Notes: a model not told the origin generated them from the letters alone. A DNA stretch of 64,000 bases from Clostridium estertheticum (GCF_026650985.1 NZ_CP086239.1:2728001-2792000), one strand, 5' to 3'. Shown: positions 37,844 through 47,858, counted from the first letter of the stretch. Numbers and translations: made by a program.

Positions 37844-38851
37844 TTGAAAAATAAATCTAAACTACTATTATGTATACTTGTTTCAATGTTTTTTTTGTCC
37901 GAGGGGTGTGGCAAAAAAGTTGATACTACAATACAACCCAAACCAAACCCCACTGTAAAAACCTCTCAAAAATACATCTCACCCTATACTGGTGAAGAGG
38001 TAACAAAGGAAGTATTCTCTAATATTGCTGTACTTGCAATAGTCGAGAACTCTTTAGATGCAAGACCTCAATCTGGATTAAATGATGCGGACATAGTTTA
38101 TGAAACCATGGCAGAGGGTGGAATTCCTAGGTTTATTGCATTGTTTCAAAAGGAGAGTCCAAAAAAGATTGGACCAATTAGAAGCGCTCGGGCTTATTTC
38201 TTAGATATTTCAAAGGAATATAATTTGCCTTTTGCTCATTGTGGTGGAAGCGAAGAAGCTCTTCTTAAAATAAATGGAGAAAAATTAATGAGCATGAACG
38301 AAATGACGAATGCCTCTACATATTGGAGGGATTCGATAAGAAAAGCTCCTCATAACCTTTATACCTCCACAGATAAATTAAGAGAGCTTATCAAAATTAA
38401 AAAATTTGTGTACTCACCTAGCGTTACATTAAATTTTAATAAAAGCTATTGGGATAATACTAAACTAAATAAAGCATCCGATATATTTTTAACTTTAAAT
38501 AAATATTACAACACTAGATACACCTATAAAAATGGACTTTACCTAAAAAGCATGGATGGAAAATCTTCTACTGATAAAGAAAATAAACTTCCCTTAAGCG
38601 TTAAAAATGTAGTTGTCCAAATAACCACAATTAAAACTCAATCAGATGGAAGTCATTTAGACATTAAACTTGTGGGCGCAGGGACTGGTTATGTTATCAG
38701 CAATGGTAAATATGTTAAAATGTTTTGGACTAAAAAAACAACAACTTCAAAAACACTACTAACAGATGAAAAAGGTAATATTTTGCCTTTAAATCCAGGA
38801 AAGACTTGGTGGAATATCGTAGATAAAAACGCAGTTATAGATATAAAATAA
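37844..38851 (+). CDS. yerB: YerB-like lipoprotein, DUF3048
   Basis: 335 aa. Starts at a TTG after GGGAGG. A lipoprotein signal with LSEGC places the acylated Cys at about residue 22. The DUF3048 domain follows (ARPQSGLNDADIVYETMAEGGIPRF, GPIRSARAYFLDI). The function is unknown; in Bacillus YerB is a cell-envelope lipoprotein. Confidence 0.9.
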   Translation: MKNKSKLLLCILVSMFFLSEGCGKKVDTTIQPKPNPTVKTSQKYISPYTGEEVTKEVFSNIAVLAIVENSLDARPQSGLNDADIVYETMAEGGIPRFIALFQKESPKKIGPIRSARAYFLDISKEYNLPFAHCGGSEEALLKINGEKLMSMNEMTNASTYWRDSIRKAPHNLYTSTDKLRELIKIKKFVYSPSVTLNFNKSYWDNTKLNKASDIFLTLNKYYNTRYTYKNGLYLKSMDGKSSTDKENKLPLSVKNVVVQITTIKTQSDGSHLDIKLVGAGTGYVISNGKYVKMFWTKKTTTSKTLLTDEKGNILPLNPGKTWWNIVDKNAVIDIK

Positions 38852-38873
38852 TTTATGAATTTTCAAATTAACC

Positions 38874-38921
38874 ATAAAAAAGGTCTCGCCCTAGCTAATT
38901 GCTAAGACAAGACCTTATTTA
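38874..38921. terminator. Terminator between convergent genes
   Basis: Stem ATAAAAAAGGTCT...AGACCTTATTTAT with inner pairing; flanked by A and T runs. Confidence 0.8.
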
Positions 38922-38924
38922 TTT

Positions 38925-39365
38925 TTAGTCTATATTTTTTTGAGTTTCGTCTAATATTTCTTCGGGATTAGTTGTTTCTATATTTTCTTCATTAACAACA
39001 TCTTGATCTACTTGATCTTCACAATTTTCATAAGTAACATCATCGCAAATCTCTTTTTCAGTTAAAACTGCTAAACATTTTGAAACTTTATCACTGATTT
39101 TACCCACAGCTAATAGAATTAATGCAACTCCACCATACAAAGCAATCGGTTGGAATATTCCTGGTATCAATTGTGATGGCACATATGCCTTTCTTACAGT
39201 AGCAACTGCATAACCTTGAGCTACAGCTTGATTTACACTTGTTCTATACAAATAGATATTAACAACCAAGAGTACGACCCCTAAGATTGCTACAACTATA
39301 GCAGATATAAATAAAGTGATTGAAATAGCAGATTTTTTTGATGCTTTTTTTACATTATGTTCCAT
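38925..39365 (-). CDS. Hypothetical two-segment membrane protein
   Basis: 146 aa. Two membrane segments at about 15-38 and 73-92 flank a 34-residue extracytoplasmic loop; the C-terminal half is acidic and cytoplasmic (EDQVDQDVVNEENIETT). No domain recognised. The ribosome site is poor (the region before the ATG is AT-rich), so expression is uncertain. Confidence 0.65.
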   Translation of the reverse strand: MEHNVKKASKKSAISITLFISAIVVAILGVVLLVVNIYLYRTSVNQAVAQGYAVATVRKAYVPSQLIPGIFQPIALYGGVALILLAVGKISDKVSKCLAVLTEKEICDDVTYENCEDQVDQDVVNEENIETTNPEEILDETQKNID

Positions 39366-39609
39366 AATAATTTGTCTCCATTCCGCCCTTAAAGGCTATA
39401 TAATTAATTGCATTTAATACTTAATCTTTAGTGATATGTTAATTATGTTATTTTGAGGATTCATTATGTAGCTCCTCTGTATCTATTAATAATATAACAA
39501 ATAATTATTGCATTTAAGTGTCAATATTATGAACAATCTATGACTAGTTTCCGGGAACGCTTTGAAAATGGCTGTTTAGGCTAAAAATATGTTCTTATAA
39601 ATTTTTATT

Positions 39610-40437
39610 CTATTTCTTTGAGAATAGATTAGTTAACCACGTAATACACAAATCCATCCAAGTAGCAACATTCGGATAAACCCCTTTTCCCTCTTCCCGA
39701 GTTTCTTCATTAGCAAGTGATAACCCATGTGGTCCTTCTGGGTATATGTGTAATTCAAAAGGTATTTTTTTGTTTCTTAATGCTTGTGCAAACAACAATG
39801 TATTTTCAACCGGTACAGAATTATCTTCAAATGTATGCCATAAAAATGTAGGTGGTGTTTTCTCAGAGACATTATGTTCTAATGACATCTTCTCCTTTAA
39901 TGACTCGTTAGCATTATCTCCTATCAAATTGCAAAGTGAGTTTTCATGAGCAAATATTCCTGATGTTATGACAGGATAACATAAAATTTGAGCATTTGGA
40001 TTGTTTTTACTTACCTCAATTCCAGGTACCCCTTTTAAATAAGGCTCATCCCAATAAACTCCAAGACTTGCAGCTACATGACCACCTGCCGAAAAGCCAC
40101 ACACCGCAATTTTATTAACATCAATTTTCCACTCTTTAGAATTTTCACGAAGTATACACATTGCCCTTGATAAATCTAGCAATGCTTGTGGATACTTGTT
40201 TGGAGCAACGCTATAATATAAGACAAATGCATGAAAGCCAGCAGCGTTAAATTTAATAGCTATTGGTTCAGCTTCTCTTAATGATGTATAAGCATATGCC
40301 CCTCCTGGGCATATTAAAACAGCTCCCCTTAATTTATCTCCTTTAAGTAAATATGTATCTAAAGTTGGTCTAAAATCATCATTTCCTTTATTTTCATATG
40401 GAAATTTACCCCACAGATCAATAGTCTTATTTATCAT
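39610..40437 (-). CDS. Alpha/beta-hydrolase, esterase family
   Basis: 275 aa. It has a GAVLICPGGAY oxyanion region, the nucleophile elbow GFSAGGH, and the acid/His end (DNSVPV ... GPHGLSL), as in acetylxylan esterase/BD-FAE-type hydrolases acting on acylated sugars or small esters. Start at the ATG 8 nt after GGAG; the ATG six nt earlier is too close. It is not in an operon. Confidence 0.9.
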   Translation of the reverse strand: MINKTIDLWGKFPYENKGNDDFRPTLDTYLLKGDKLRGAVLICPGGAYAYTSLREAEPIAIKFNAAGFHAFVLYYSVAPNKYPQALLDLSRAMCILRENSKEWKIDVNKIAVCGFSAGGHVAASLGVYWDEPYLKGVPGIEVSKNNPNAQILCYPVITSGIFAHENSLCNLIGDNANESLKEKMSLEHNVSEKTPPTFLWHTFEDNSVPVENTLLFAQALRNKKIPFELHIYPEGPHGLSLANEETREEGKGVYPNVATWMDLCITWLTNLFSKK

Positions 40438-40930
40438 ATTCATATCTCCTTTAATCATAAATTTAAGCTAAGAAACTACCGATACTATTTTTTTACAAAT
40501 TAAGTCTATTATAATAAAAATATACCAAATTGTCTATATTTTTATAATGTTCTCTTTATATTGTTAGTATATTAATAATTTTTACTACTATTTTACTTCT
40601 TATCCAAATAAAATTAAATCATCTTGTCAATATTGTAACTGCATATTAAAACTTAGAAAATGTCATGATGTTATAGTATTATATATCTAATCAAACCAAT
40701 TAGCTTAACAAGCTATGTTTAGCGCTTTATAACTTTCTAAATTTTCTATATAATGAATCTTATTAATATTTTTTATTCATAATTTAGTGTTACATTCATT
40801 TCTTTTTATAGTTCTAAATACAAATAATTTAAATAAGGAACGAACAATATTAATACATAAAACTTTAATTTTTATGTGAATAAAATTATTAAAGTAAAAT
40901 TAAAATTTAATTAGAGGAGTGAAAAAATTT
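40438..40930. other. Long AT-rich intergenic region
   Basis: About 490 bp between two divergent genes. I see no ORF, repeat or RNA motif I can support. Confidence 0.5.
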
Positions 40931-42310
40931 ATGGATATTTGGAAAAAGAAAACCTTAGAACAAATGTTACATTCTGCCGAAAAATCAGCTTTAAAAAAGA
41001 ATCTTACATCAAAAGACCTTGCAGCACTTGGAATAGGTGCAGTTGTTGGTACAGGAATCTTTGTTTCAACTGGTGTTGGGGCACATTTAGCAGGACCTGC
41101 AGTTGTTTTATCATTTATAGTAGCCGCAGTAATAAGTGCACTTTGCGCTCTTACTTATTCTGAACTTGCTACAATGTTTCCAGTTGCGGGCAGTACATAT
41201 GCATATTCTTATGTTGCCTTTGGCGAATTAGTAGCCTGGATTATAGGATGGGACTTAATGCTTGAGTATTTGGTTTCTTCCGCTGCAGTTGCATCTGGAT
41301 GGTCAGGAACCTTTGTAGGTTTATTAAGTTCCGCAGGGCTAAATTTGCCTACTGCAATAATTAGAACTCCCTCGGCCGGTGGAATTATTGACTTACCCGC
41401 TGTTCTTATAACTATGTTTGTAACTTGGATATTATTTATAGGCATAAAAGAAAGTGCTAAATTGAACAATAAAATTGTTTTGGTAAAAGTTGGTGTAATT
41501 ATTTTGTTTGTAATACTTGGAGTATTCCATATTAATGTAGCTAACTATAAACCATTTGCTCCATTTGGATGGAGTGGTGTTATGGCTGGTGCTTCAATTA
41601 TATTCTTTGCATATATTGGTTTTGACGCAGTTTCAACTGCTGCCGAAGAAACTATAAACCCCAAAAGGGATGTACCTCGCGGACTTGCAATTTGCCTAGG
41701 AGTAGTAATTATACTTTACGTTGCAGTTGCACTTGTTATAACTGGTATGGTTCCATATAAAGAAATAATTGAGAATAATGCTGTTCCAGGCGCTCTTGCA
41801 AGATTTGGTATCAATTGGGGAGCCGCACTAGTTGGGACTGGAGCAGTTATCGGTATGATTTCAACACTACTTGTAATGCTTTATGGACAAATTAGAGTAT
41901 TTATGGTTATGTCAAGAGATGGGTTACTTCCAAAGGTTTTTTCAAAGGTACACCCTATTCACAAAACCCCCACTCTTTGCACAATAATAACAGGTAGTAT
42001 TGCTGGGGTAATGGCTGGATTTTTACCATTAGATGAAATTATAAAACTATGTAATATAGGTACATTATTTGCATTCGTTTTAGTATCTATTGGAGTTATA
42101 GTACTTAGAAAGACTATGCCAAATATTGAAAGAAAGTTTAGATGTCCATGGGTACCAGTTCTACCTATCATTTCTGCACTTGCTTGTGTTTATTTAATGT
42201 CAGCCTTACCACTAGTAACATGGATTAGATTTATAATTTGGTTATTAATTGGAATAGTAATTTACTTCTTGTATAGCAGACACCACAGTATCCTTCAAAA
42301 TGAGAAATAA
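40931..42310 (+). CDS. Cationic amino acid permease, APC family (YfnA/CAT-like)
   Basis: 459 aa, about 12 membrane segments. GIGAVVGTGIFVSTGVGAH, the YSELATMFPVAGSTYAY segment, SIIFFAYIGFDAVSTAAEET and RVFMVMSRDGLLPK are the CAT-branch motifs. I start at the ATG 11 nt after GAGGAG because the upstream GTG overlaps that site. The amino acid transported is unknown. Confidence 0.92.
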   Translation: MDIWKKKTLEQMLHSAEKSALKKNLTSKDLAALGIGAVVGTGIFVSTGVGAHLAGPAVVLSFIVAAVISALCALTYSELATMFPVAGSTYAYSYVAFGELVAWIIGWDLMLEYLVSSAAVASGWSGTFVGLLSSAGLNLPTAIIRTPSAGGIIDLPAVLITMFVTWILFIGIKESAKLNNKIVLVKVGVIILFVILGVFHINVANYKPFAPFGWSGVMAGASIIFFAYIGFDAVSTAAEETINPKRDVPRGLAICLGVVIILYVAVALVITGMVPYKEIIENNAVPGALARFGINWGAALVGTGAVIGMISTLLVMLYGQIRVFMVMSRDGLLPKVFSKVHPIHKTPTLCTIITGSIAGVMAGFLPLDEIIKLCNIGTLFAFVLVSIGVIVLRKTMPNIERKFRCPWVPVLPIISALACVYLMSALPLVTWIRFIIWLLIGIVIYFLYSRHHSILQNEK

Positions 42311-42320
42311 AATTAAGATT

Positions 42321-42366
42321 ACAAAAACAAAGTAGACAACCTTCTGGTAGTCTACTTTATTTTTGT
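42321..42366 (+). terminator. Terminator of the permease gene
   Basis: Long stem ACAAAAACAAAGTAGAC...AGTCTACTTTATTTTTGT, flanked by A and T runs. Confidence 0.85.
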
Positions 42367-42369
42367 AAT

Positions 42370-42471
42370 TTATTCATTTTTGATTGTGTTAATCATCTCC
42401 TGTGGAGCTGCATTAACGACTTCAGAAGGAAATTTAAAACCCCATTGAAGTTTTATTTTTGCTAAGGTAAG
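42370..42471 (-). pseudogene. Possible 3' remnant of a gene
   Basis: A 33-codon open stretch on the minus strand ending in TAA, reading ...KLQWGFKFPSEVVNAAPQEMINTIKNE. It has no start and partly overlaps the end of the TOPRIM gene in another frame. Its DNA around 42391-42415 resembles the repeat at 50925 and 62171. It looks like the tail of a lost gene rather than random sequence, but I cannot name the parent. Confidence 0.35.
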
Positions 42472-43211
42472 TTATTCCCACTTATAGAAATGGGAGACTT
42501 TCCTTCTGAAATGTCGTTAAGATATAAATTAAAATTAGTAAATCGTTTTAGAGAATTTGTATCTTTTTTTATAAACTCCCAGGTATCTTTATACTCAGCA
42601 TTAATAGCAAATTCTGGATTATTCATAAATTCAATAAAACTAATAGGACTTGTTATAAATTTGTCTTCAAATTTTTCAGCAAACCTCCGTTTATCATCCG
42701 CGTTAACGCCTTGTATGTTATGAATTACATGTTCTAAATTAGAAGAAAAGAAATATACCCGGTAACTTAAGTTTGCATATACCATATTCGTAGTTGCGAG
42801 CTTACTTAGAATTTGTGATTTTTGTTTATTACGTTTTTTTATATTATCGGTATTTTTTGCATATATATTTTGAGTGTTATACTCAATACTATCACTCGGT
42901 TTAATACTATTAATGTCCTTTTGCAATACTTGTTCATCATTTATAAATGCACCGTCAGTATCTACTAAATGAATTACATTTGAAATATCACTTTTCTTGT
43001 ATATATCACTAGATATAAACTCCTTTATATAATCTGTAATTTTAGTGTAAATATTACTTGCATTAACTCCATTTTGCGCTGTTACATCACCGTGAATAAC
43101 TTTAAACCTAACAATTTTATCTTTTTCAATTATTTTAGATAAAATCAATGCAAATGAATTTCTATCAGTTACTCCCTCAACTATAAATAATACAATTTTT
43201 TTACTCTTCAT
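42462..43211 (-). CDS. TOPRIM/DUF4435-like protein, AriB-like
   Basis: 249 aa, read from an ATG 11 nt inside the end of the upstream ATPase gene; the longer frame to 43319 has no ribosome site. TOPRIM signature: FIVEG with Glu12 near the N-terminus and VDTDG with Asp84 and Asp86, a possible metal site. The C-terminal ~150 residues are helical and Asn/Lys-rich. The pair ATPase plus TOPRIM/DUF4435 protein, in this order, is the layout of PARIS-type phage defence, where the TOPRIM protein is the toxic nuclease. Family assignment is by motif and layout only. Confidence 0.65.
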   Translation of the reverse strand: MKSKKIVLFIVEGVTDRNSFALILSKIIEKDKIVRFKVIHGDVTAQNGVNASNIYTKITDYIKEFISSDIYKKSDISNVIHLVDTDGAFINDEQVLQKDINSIKPSDSIEYNTQNIYAKNTDNIKKRNKQKSQILSKLATTNMVYANLSYRVYFFSSNLEHVIHNIQGVNADDKRRFAEKFEDKFITSPISFIEFMNNPEFAINAEYKDTWEFIKKDTNSLKRFTNFNLYLNDISEGKSPISISGNNLP

Positions 43212-44583
43212 AAAGAATATCACCAGCTTTTCTAAATGCGTGTGCAATCTCAAAACTATTAGTTTCTTCGTATATACACTCGTTAAGTCCCCCCAAATCA
43301 ACCCCACGTAAATATACATTTCGTAGATTATTATTACTTTTTATATTCGTTATTCTTATAAATCTATTTTGAGGATTCGAGGTACTAAATACCAATGATT
43401 CTTTTTCTAACATTTCGAGTGGCCTTAGGTTATGTGACGTAAATATAAATTGGCCTTTTCCTTCTTGCTCAATTATCTTTAATAATTCCCCTAACAAATA
43501 CTCAAATATACCAGCATCAAGTTCATCAACTATTAGACAAATTGATGGATTATTAAACATGGAAATTAAAGTACTTAAAATAGAAATTATCTTTTTAATA
43601 CCTTCAGATTCATATTTAAGAGGAATCTTTATATCTTTTTTAATTGAAAGTAATTGTATTCTTACTACCTCTTTTCCATTTTTAGATAACTCGTTTCCTA
43701 AATTATTAATCTCTAACTGTAAATTAGGAATAATAGTGCTTAACACTATATTCAACTGTTTTATAATTCTTGTCGCTATATCAAACCTTTTTTTATCTAT
43801 ATTTGATGTTCCGAGTAAATTAATTGCGATATCTCCACTAGTTACGCAGGCCTCATCCTCCATTCTAAAACTTAATGGCATATAATTAAGGCTTATAGTA
43901 GCTGAATGTTCATTGGTTATTACAAATAAATTTACTCTAGCAAAATGTTTAATAACATTAATAACATTAAAATAATCATCGCTCATAGAATTACTTTTAA
44001 AAATTTCTTCTAAACTATCGTTAAAAATAAAGGATGTTTTTTCCTTTATCGATAATCTTTTACTCACTTCAAGATTAAATTCATTTTCTTTATTATTTCT
44101 TATTAACTCGTTATAACGAGCTTTTGGCAATATATATGTATCCTTTAAATCTATAAGATATTCGATTATATCAATTTTTCTTTTTTTGTTATCCTCGTTT
44201 ATTTGAGAATAGCTTAACTTCTCATTATATAATTCTGCAAGCCCTTCTTTTCGCCTTAGTGACAACTGATAATATACTAATAACTTTTGATCTTTTAGTT
44301 CAATATAGAAAACAAATTTTAATGTTGCCGCATCTTCTAATTCATGTATGTAATTTTTAATATCTTCTGGTAGTTTTTCACCACTTGCTATTGTTTTAAA
44401 TAATTTAAAAGCTTCTACTATAGTCGTTTTTCCTGAACCATTTTGTCCATAAATTCCAATTATATCCGATTTACCACTATAATATTTTTTTTGTCTATAA
44501 CCTGACAAATCGATAATTCCCTCCTGAATATTCTTAAACCCCGTAAGTTCTATACTTTGTATTCTTATAATTGTTTTTGTCAT
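43201..44583 (-). CDS. AAA15-type ATPase, AriA-like
   Basis: 460 aa. SMC/ABC-like ATPase: Walker A GQNGSGKTT (46-54), a signature-like YESEGIKKI (324-332), Walker B CLIVDELDAG (349-358) and the H-loop His384 (FTSHN). The ~250-residue insert between Walker A and signature is typical of OLD/AAA15 ATPases. Start at the ATG after GGGAGTGG. Its stop overlaps the start of the TOPRIM gene by 11 nt, so the two are made together. In PARIS-like systems the ATPase holds the TOPRIM protein silent until a phage signal arrives; this role is inferred. Confidence 0.75.
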   Translation of the reverse strand: MTKTIIRIQSIELTGFKNIQEGIIDLSGYRQKKYYSGKSDIIGIYGQNGSGKTTIVEAFKLFKTIASGEKLPEDIKNYIHELEDAATLKFVFYIELKDQKLLVYYQLSLRRKEGLAELYNEKLSYSQINEDNKKRKIDIIEYLIDLKDTYILPKARYNELIRNNKENEFNLEVSKRLSIKEKTSFIFNDSLEEIFKSNSMSDDYFNVINVIKHFARVNLFVITNEHSATISLNYMPLSFRMEDEACVTSGDIAINLLGTSNIDKKRFDIATRIIKQLNIVLSTIIPNLQLEINNLGNELSKNGKEVVRIQLLSIKKDIKIPLKYESEGIKKIISILSTLISMFNNPSICLIVDELDAGIFEYLLGELLKIIEQEGKGQFIFTSHNLRPLEMLEKESLVFSTSNPQNRFIRITNIKSNNNLRNVYLRGVDLGGLNECIYEETNSFEIAHAFRKAGDILYEE

Positions 44584-44819
44584 AAATTCCACTCCCATAC
44601 ATATAAATTACACGCTTGTCACTATAAAATGTTAATACTTTTCATTTAATTGATACAAAATGTTTCTTTCAATGTATTCACTTATATTATATCACATTCA
44701 AACAATATTATTCATTATACCCTTAATTAGTATAATTAAAAAAAGTTTCTGTTTTTTAAAAGGATTTCCTATATTTATGTAGAATATAGTAATAGATTAC
44801 GTTTACAGAGGAGGCCATA

Positions 44820-45317
44820 ATGAAGAAAGTTAAAAATATTACAACATTTGCTCTTGCTTTATTGCTTGCAGGTTCAATAAGTATTACTAGTAAGCCTGCA
44901 CAAGCTGAAGCACTTGTATACACAACAGAAATTACTCAATTAGCAGCAAGTAAAAACAAGCTTACAGGGACTAATATCGTAGACTATGCAGAAACATTTA
45001 TCGGCATCCCATATAAATATGGTGGAACTACCACTGCTGGCTTTGATTGCTCTGGTTTTACTATGCATGTTTATAATAATTTCAAAGTAAATTTGCCACG
45101 CATTGCATCATCTCAAACATCAAAAGGCAGTGTAGTTAGTAAATCTACCCTTCAGAAAGGAGATTTAGTTTTTTTTGGTAATCCTGTATATCATGTAGGC
45201 ATTTATGTCGGAAGTGGTAAATTCATACACTCTCCTAAAACTGGGTCATCGATTAAAATTATAGATTTAAAATATATGCCTGATTATAATACAGCAAGAA
45301 GAATAACGAGCAATTAG
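44820..45317 (+). CDS. NlpC/P60 cell-wall hydrolase
   Basis: 165 aa. Signal peptide at residues 1-30 (cleavage near QAEA), then an NlpC/P60 domain: catalytic Cys in AGFDCSGF, His in VYHVGIYVG, third residue in KFIHSP. Such enzymes cut the D-Glu to diamino acid bond of peptidoglycan. No wall-binding repeats are present, so it is a minimal enzyme. Strong ribosome site (GAGGAGG). Confidence 0.92.
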   Translation: MKKVKNITTFALALLLAGSISITSKPAQAEALVYTTEITQLAASKNKLTGTNIVDYAETFIGIPYKYGGTTTAGFDCSGFTMHVYNNFKVNLPRIASSQTSKGSVVSKSTLQKGDLVFFGNPVYHVGIYVGSGKFIHSPKTGSSIKIIDLKYMPDYNTARRITSN

Positions 45318-45323
45318 GAAAAA

Positions 45324-45358
45324 GGAGCAAACAATAATTTGTAATTATTGCTTGCTCC
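45324..45358. terminator. Terminator between convergent genes
   Basis: Stem GGAGCAAACAATAAT / ATTATTGCTTGCTCC with one mismatch. Confidence 0.75.
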
Positions 45359-45372
45359 TAAGCTTTGGTTTG

Positions 45373-46212
45373 CTACTTCACGAATGTTCCATCCTCAATA
45401 TCTTTAAATGCCCTCTTAAGTTCTTCTTGGGTGTTCATTACAATAGGTCCACCCCATGCAATTGACTCATTCAATTTAGCCCCCGAAAACAACAGAAAAC
45501 GAAGGCCTTTTTCTGTTGCTCTAGCTACTAATTTCTCACCATCATTAAAAAGTACTGCACTCCTACTTGGAACCAATTTATCATTAGAATCGTCAAAACA
45601 GCCTTCGCCTTCCACTATATATATAAACAGCGTTGTGTCAGTCATAGTTTCTAATTCCCATCGTGCACCGGCTTTGATTTCAACATCTAAGAATAACATT
45701 TTCACATGTTCACCTTGCACGGCTCCTGGATTACCTTTATAATTCCCTGAAATAACTCTAATGATGTTATCATCTTCATCAATTTTAGTTACCATGTCTG
45801 CTCTAATATCTCGATACTTTGGACTTGTCATTTTATCCTTTTGCGGTAGATTAAGCCAAAGTTGAACGCCAAGCATTCTATTTGATGTTTTTGGCATTTC
45901 CTGATGAAGGATTCCACCACCTGCTGTCATCCATTGACAACAACCATCTAATATACTTCCATTATTACCTAAGCTATCCGTGTGCTCAATATCTCCACTT
46001 ATAAGGTAAGTAACTGTCTCTATCCCCCTATGTGGGTGCCATGGAAAACCTTTGGTATAATCATCTGGATCTATTGAATCAAAGGCATCCAGCATCAAAA
46101 ATGGATCAAATTCTTTTACATCAGGTAAACTAATCACCCTAACAAGTTTTACTCCAGCTCCATCATACTGCGTTGTTCCTGTTACTACTTTATGTATTTC
46201 CCTTGTTTTCAT
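45373..46212 (-). CDS. Pirin-family cupin protein
   Basis: 279 aa, double-cupin pirin fold. The metal-binding His cluster HPHRGIETVTYL lies in the first cupin, with the second His and the acid (WMTAGGGILHQEMP) nearby. Related enzymes can act as quercetin 2,3-dioxygenase; the substrate here is unknown. Start is supported by GGGAGGG. Confidence 0.93.
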   Translation of the reverse strand: MKTREIHKVVTGTTQYDGAGVKLVRVISLPDVKEFDPFLMLDAFDSIDPDDYTKGFPWHPHRGIETVTYLISGDIEHTDSLGNNGSILDGCCQWMTAGGGILHQEMPKTSNRMLGVQLWLNLPQKDKMTSPKYRDIRADMVTKIDEDDNIIRVISGNYKGNPGAVQGEHVKMLFLDVEIKAGARWELETMTDTTLFIYIVEGEGCFDDSNDKLVPSRSAVLFNDGEKLVARATEKGLRFLLFSGAKLNESIAWGGPIVMNTQEELKRAFKDIEDGTFVK

Positions 46213-46319
46213 AATATTATCCCTCCCTAATTAAATCTAATTTAACTTATATTTCCAAGTTACCTTTCTTCTCAAACACAGTATTTACTATATTATATAA
46301 CTAATATCAACACATTAGG

Positions 46320-47807
46320 TTATTTTTCATTTTTTTCTTCTAGGTTTCTATATTTTCGAATTAATTCCTGCTTAACTAACCAAAGTTCATGAGATAAATC
46401 AACAAAATACTTGTGAGGATTAGAAAATCTCTTAACTTCATCCCATATGCTGTCTACTTGATCTTTGCAGTAATCTCTAATTTCTTCTATAGTTGGTAAT
46501 CCATATACACACTCTCCGTTAAGAAATATTGGTACTTGAAGCTTTTTTGCGTAGAAATTGGTAACTTTTTTCTTCTTCCAAGTAAGAACTGGATCAAAGA
46601 TTGTATATGGGGCCGCTTCATTTATAACGTCACCTGCCAATGTAATAACATCCGCAATTGCCTTGTGAGTGTTTTTATCATATAATCTCCAACACATTTT
46701 ATATCCTGGATTAATAATTTTTTCTTCACTTTCGCTTAATTTAATTCTTGGGACAACTTCTCTCTCTTCTTCAACTGCCACTAATTTATAAACACCACCG
46801 AATACTGGTTCTGATTTGGCAGTTACTAATCTTTCACCAACACCGAATATGTCTATTTTAGCATTTTGATTTAATAATTCAGTTATAATAAACTCATCTA
46901 AGCTATTAGATGCTACTATTTTGCAATCTGTAAGCCCTGCTGCATCTAACATAATTCTCACTTTTTTTGAAAGATAAGCAAGATCTCCACTATCAAGTCT
47001 AATTGCTTTTAACCTTTTTCCAATTGGCTCTAAAACATCTTTGGAAACCTTAATCGCATTTGGTATACCACTTGTTATAACATTATATGTATCAACAAGT
47101 AATGTACATGTATCTGGGTAAGTTTTGGCGTATGTTTCAAAAGCTTTATATTCATCTCCAAAGAATTGTATCCATGAATGTGCCATTGTCCCAGTAGCAG
47201 GAATCCCGTACATTTGATCTGCAATAGTTGTAGCTGTTCCACTTACTCCACCTATATACGCTGCTCTTGCCCCCATTATAGCTGCATCAGCGCCATGGGT
47301 TCTTCTTGCTCCAAGCTCAAGTATTGGTCTTCCCTTTGCAGCTCTCACTATTCTGCTAGCTTTTGTAGCTATTAAGCTTTGATGATTGATTGTTAAAAGT
47401 AACATAGTCTCTATAAGTTGTGCCTCAATCACCTTTGCCTTAATTGTTACAATTGCTTCATTTGGAAATACTACTGTGCCCTCTGGAATTGCATATATAT
47501 CTCCTGAGAATTTAAATGCTAATAAATACTCTAAAAACTCCTCTGATAAAACGCCCTTGCTTCTTAAAAAATCTACATCATCTCTCGTGAATTTTAAGTT
47601 CTTAACAAACACTACAAGTTGTTCCAGGCCTGCTGCTATTGAAAAACCTCCTGCATCTGGGTTCTTTCTATAGAACATATCAAAATACACAATTGTGTCA
47701 GTGGCCCCATTTACAAAATACCCATTTGACATTGTTAATTCATAGAAATCCATTAACATTGAAAGATTTCTTTCCTCTTTAATATTGAATTCATTACTCA
47801 TTTTCAT
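46320..47807 (-). CDS. pncB: Nicotinate phosphoribosyltransferase
   Basis: 495 aa from an ATG after AAGGAG. Converts nicotinate and PRPP to NaMN in NAD salvage. The active-site blocks are present (YELTMSNGYF, GARRTHG, RLDSGDLAYLSKKVR, ASNSLDEF). It follows an unknown 121-aa gene and shares that gene's promoter at 48341-48368, which carries a proposed NrtR operator. Confidence 0.95.
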   Translation of the reverse strand: MKMSNEFNIKEERNLSMLMDFYELTMSNGYFVNGATDTIVYFDMFYRKNPDAGGFSIAAGLEQLVVFVKNLKFTRDDVDFLRSKGVLSEEFLEYLLAFKFSGDIYAIPEGTVVFPNEAIVTIKAKVIEAQLIETMLLLTINHQSLIATKASRIVRAAKGRPILELGARRTHGADAAIMGARAAYIGGVSGTATTIADQMYGIPATGTMAHSWIQFFGDEYKAFETYAKTYPDTCTLLVDTYNVITSGIPNAIKVSKDVLEPIGKRLKAIRLDSGDLAYLSKKVRIMLDAAGLTDCKIVASNSLDEFIITELLNQNAKIDIFGVGERLVTAKSEPVFGGVYKLVAVEEEREVVPRIKLSESEEKIINPGYKMCWRLYDKNTHKAIADVITLAGDVINEAAPYTIFDPVLTWKKKKVTNFYAKKLQVPIFLNGECVYGLPTIEEIRDYCKDQVDSIWDEVKRFSNPHKYFVDLSHELWLVKQELIRKYRNLEEKNEK

Positions 47808-47858
47808 ATTTCTCCTTAATTTCATATTTTTATTCAGCTTAATTATCTTTAGCTTTAT

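Noticed and set aside
39548-39562. cre-like sequence GGAACGCTTTGAAA
   Set aside because: It matches the CcpA consensus poorly, and the neighbouring genes give no reason for carbon control.
42462-43319. Longer start for the TOPRIM gene
   Set aside because: The extra 36 codons lie inside the ATPase gene, have no ribosome site, and add no conserved residues before the TOPRIM Glu.
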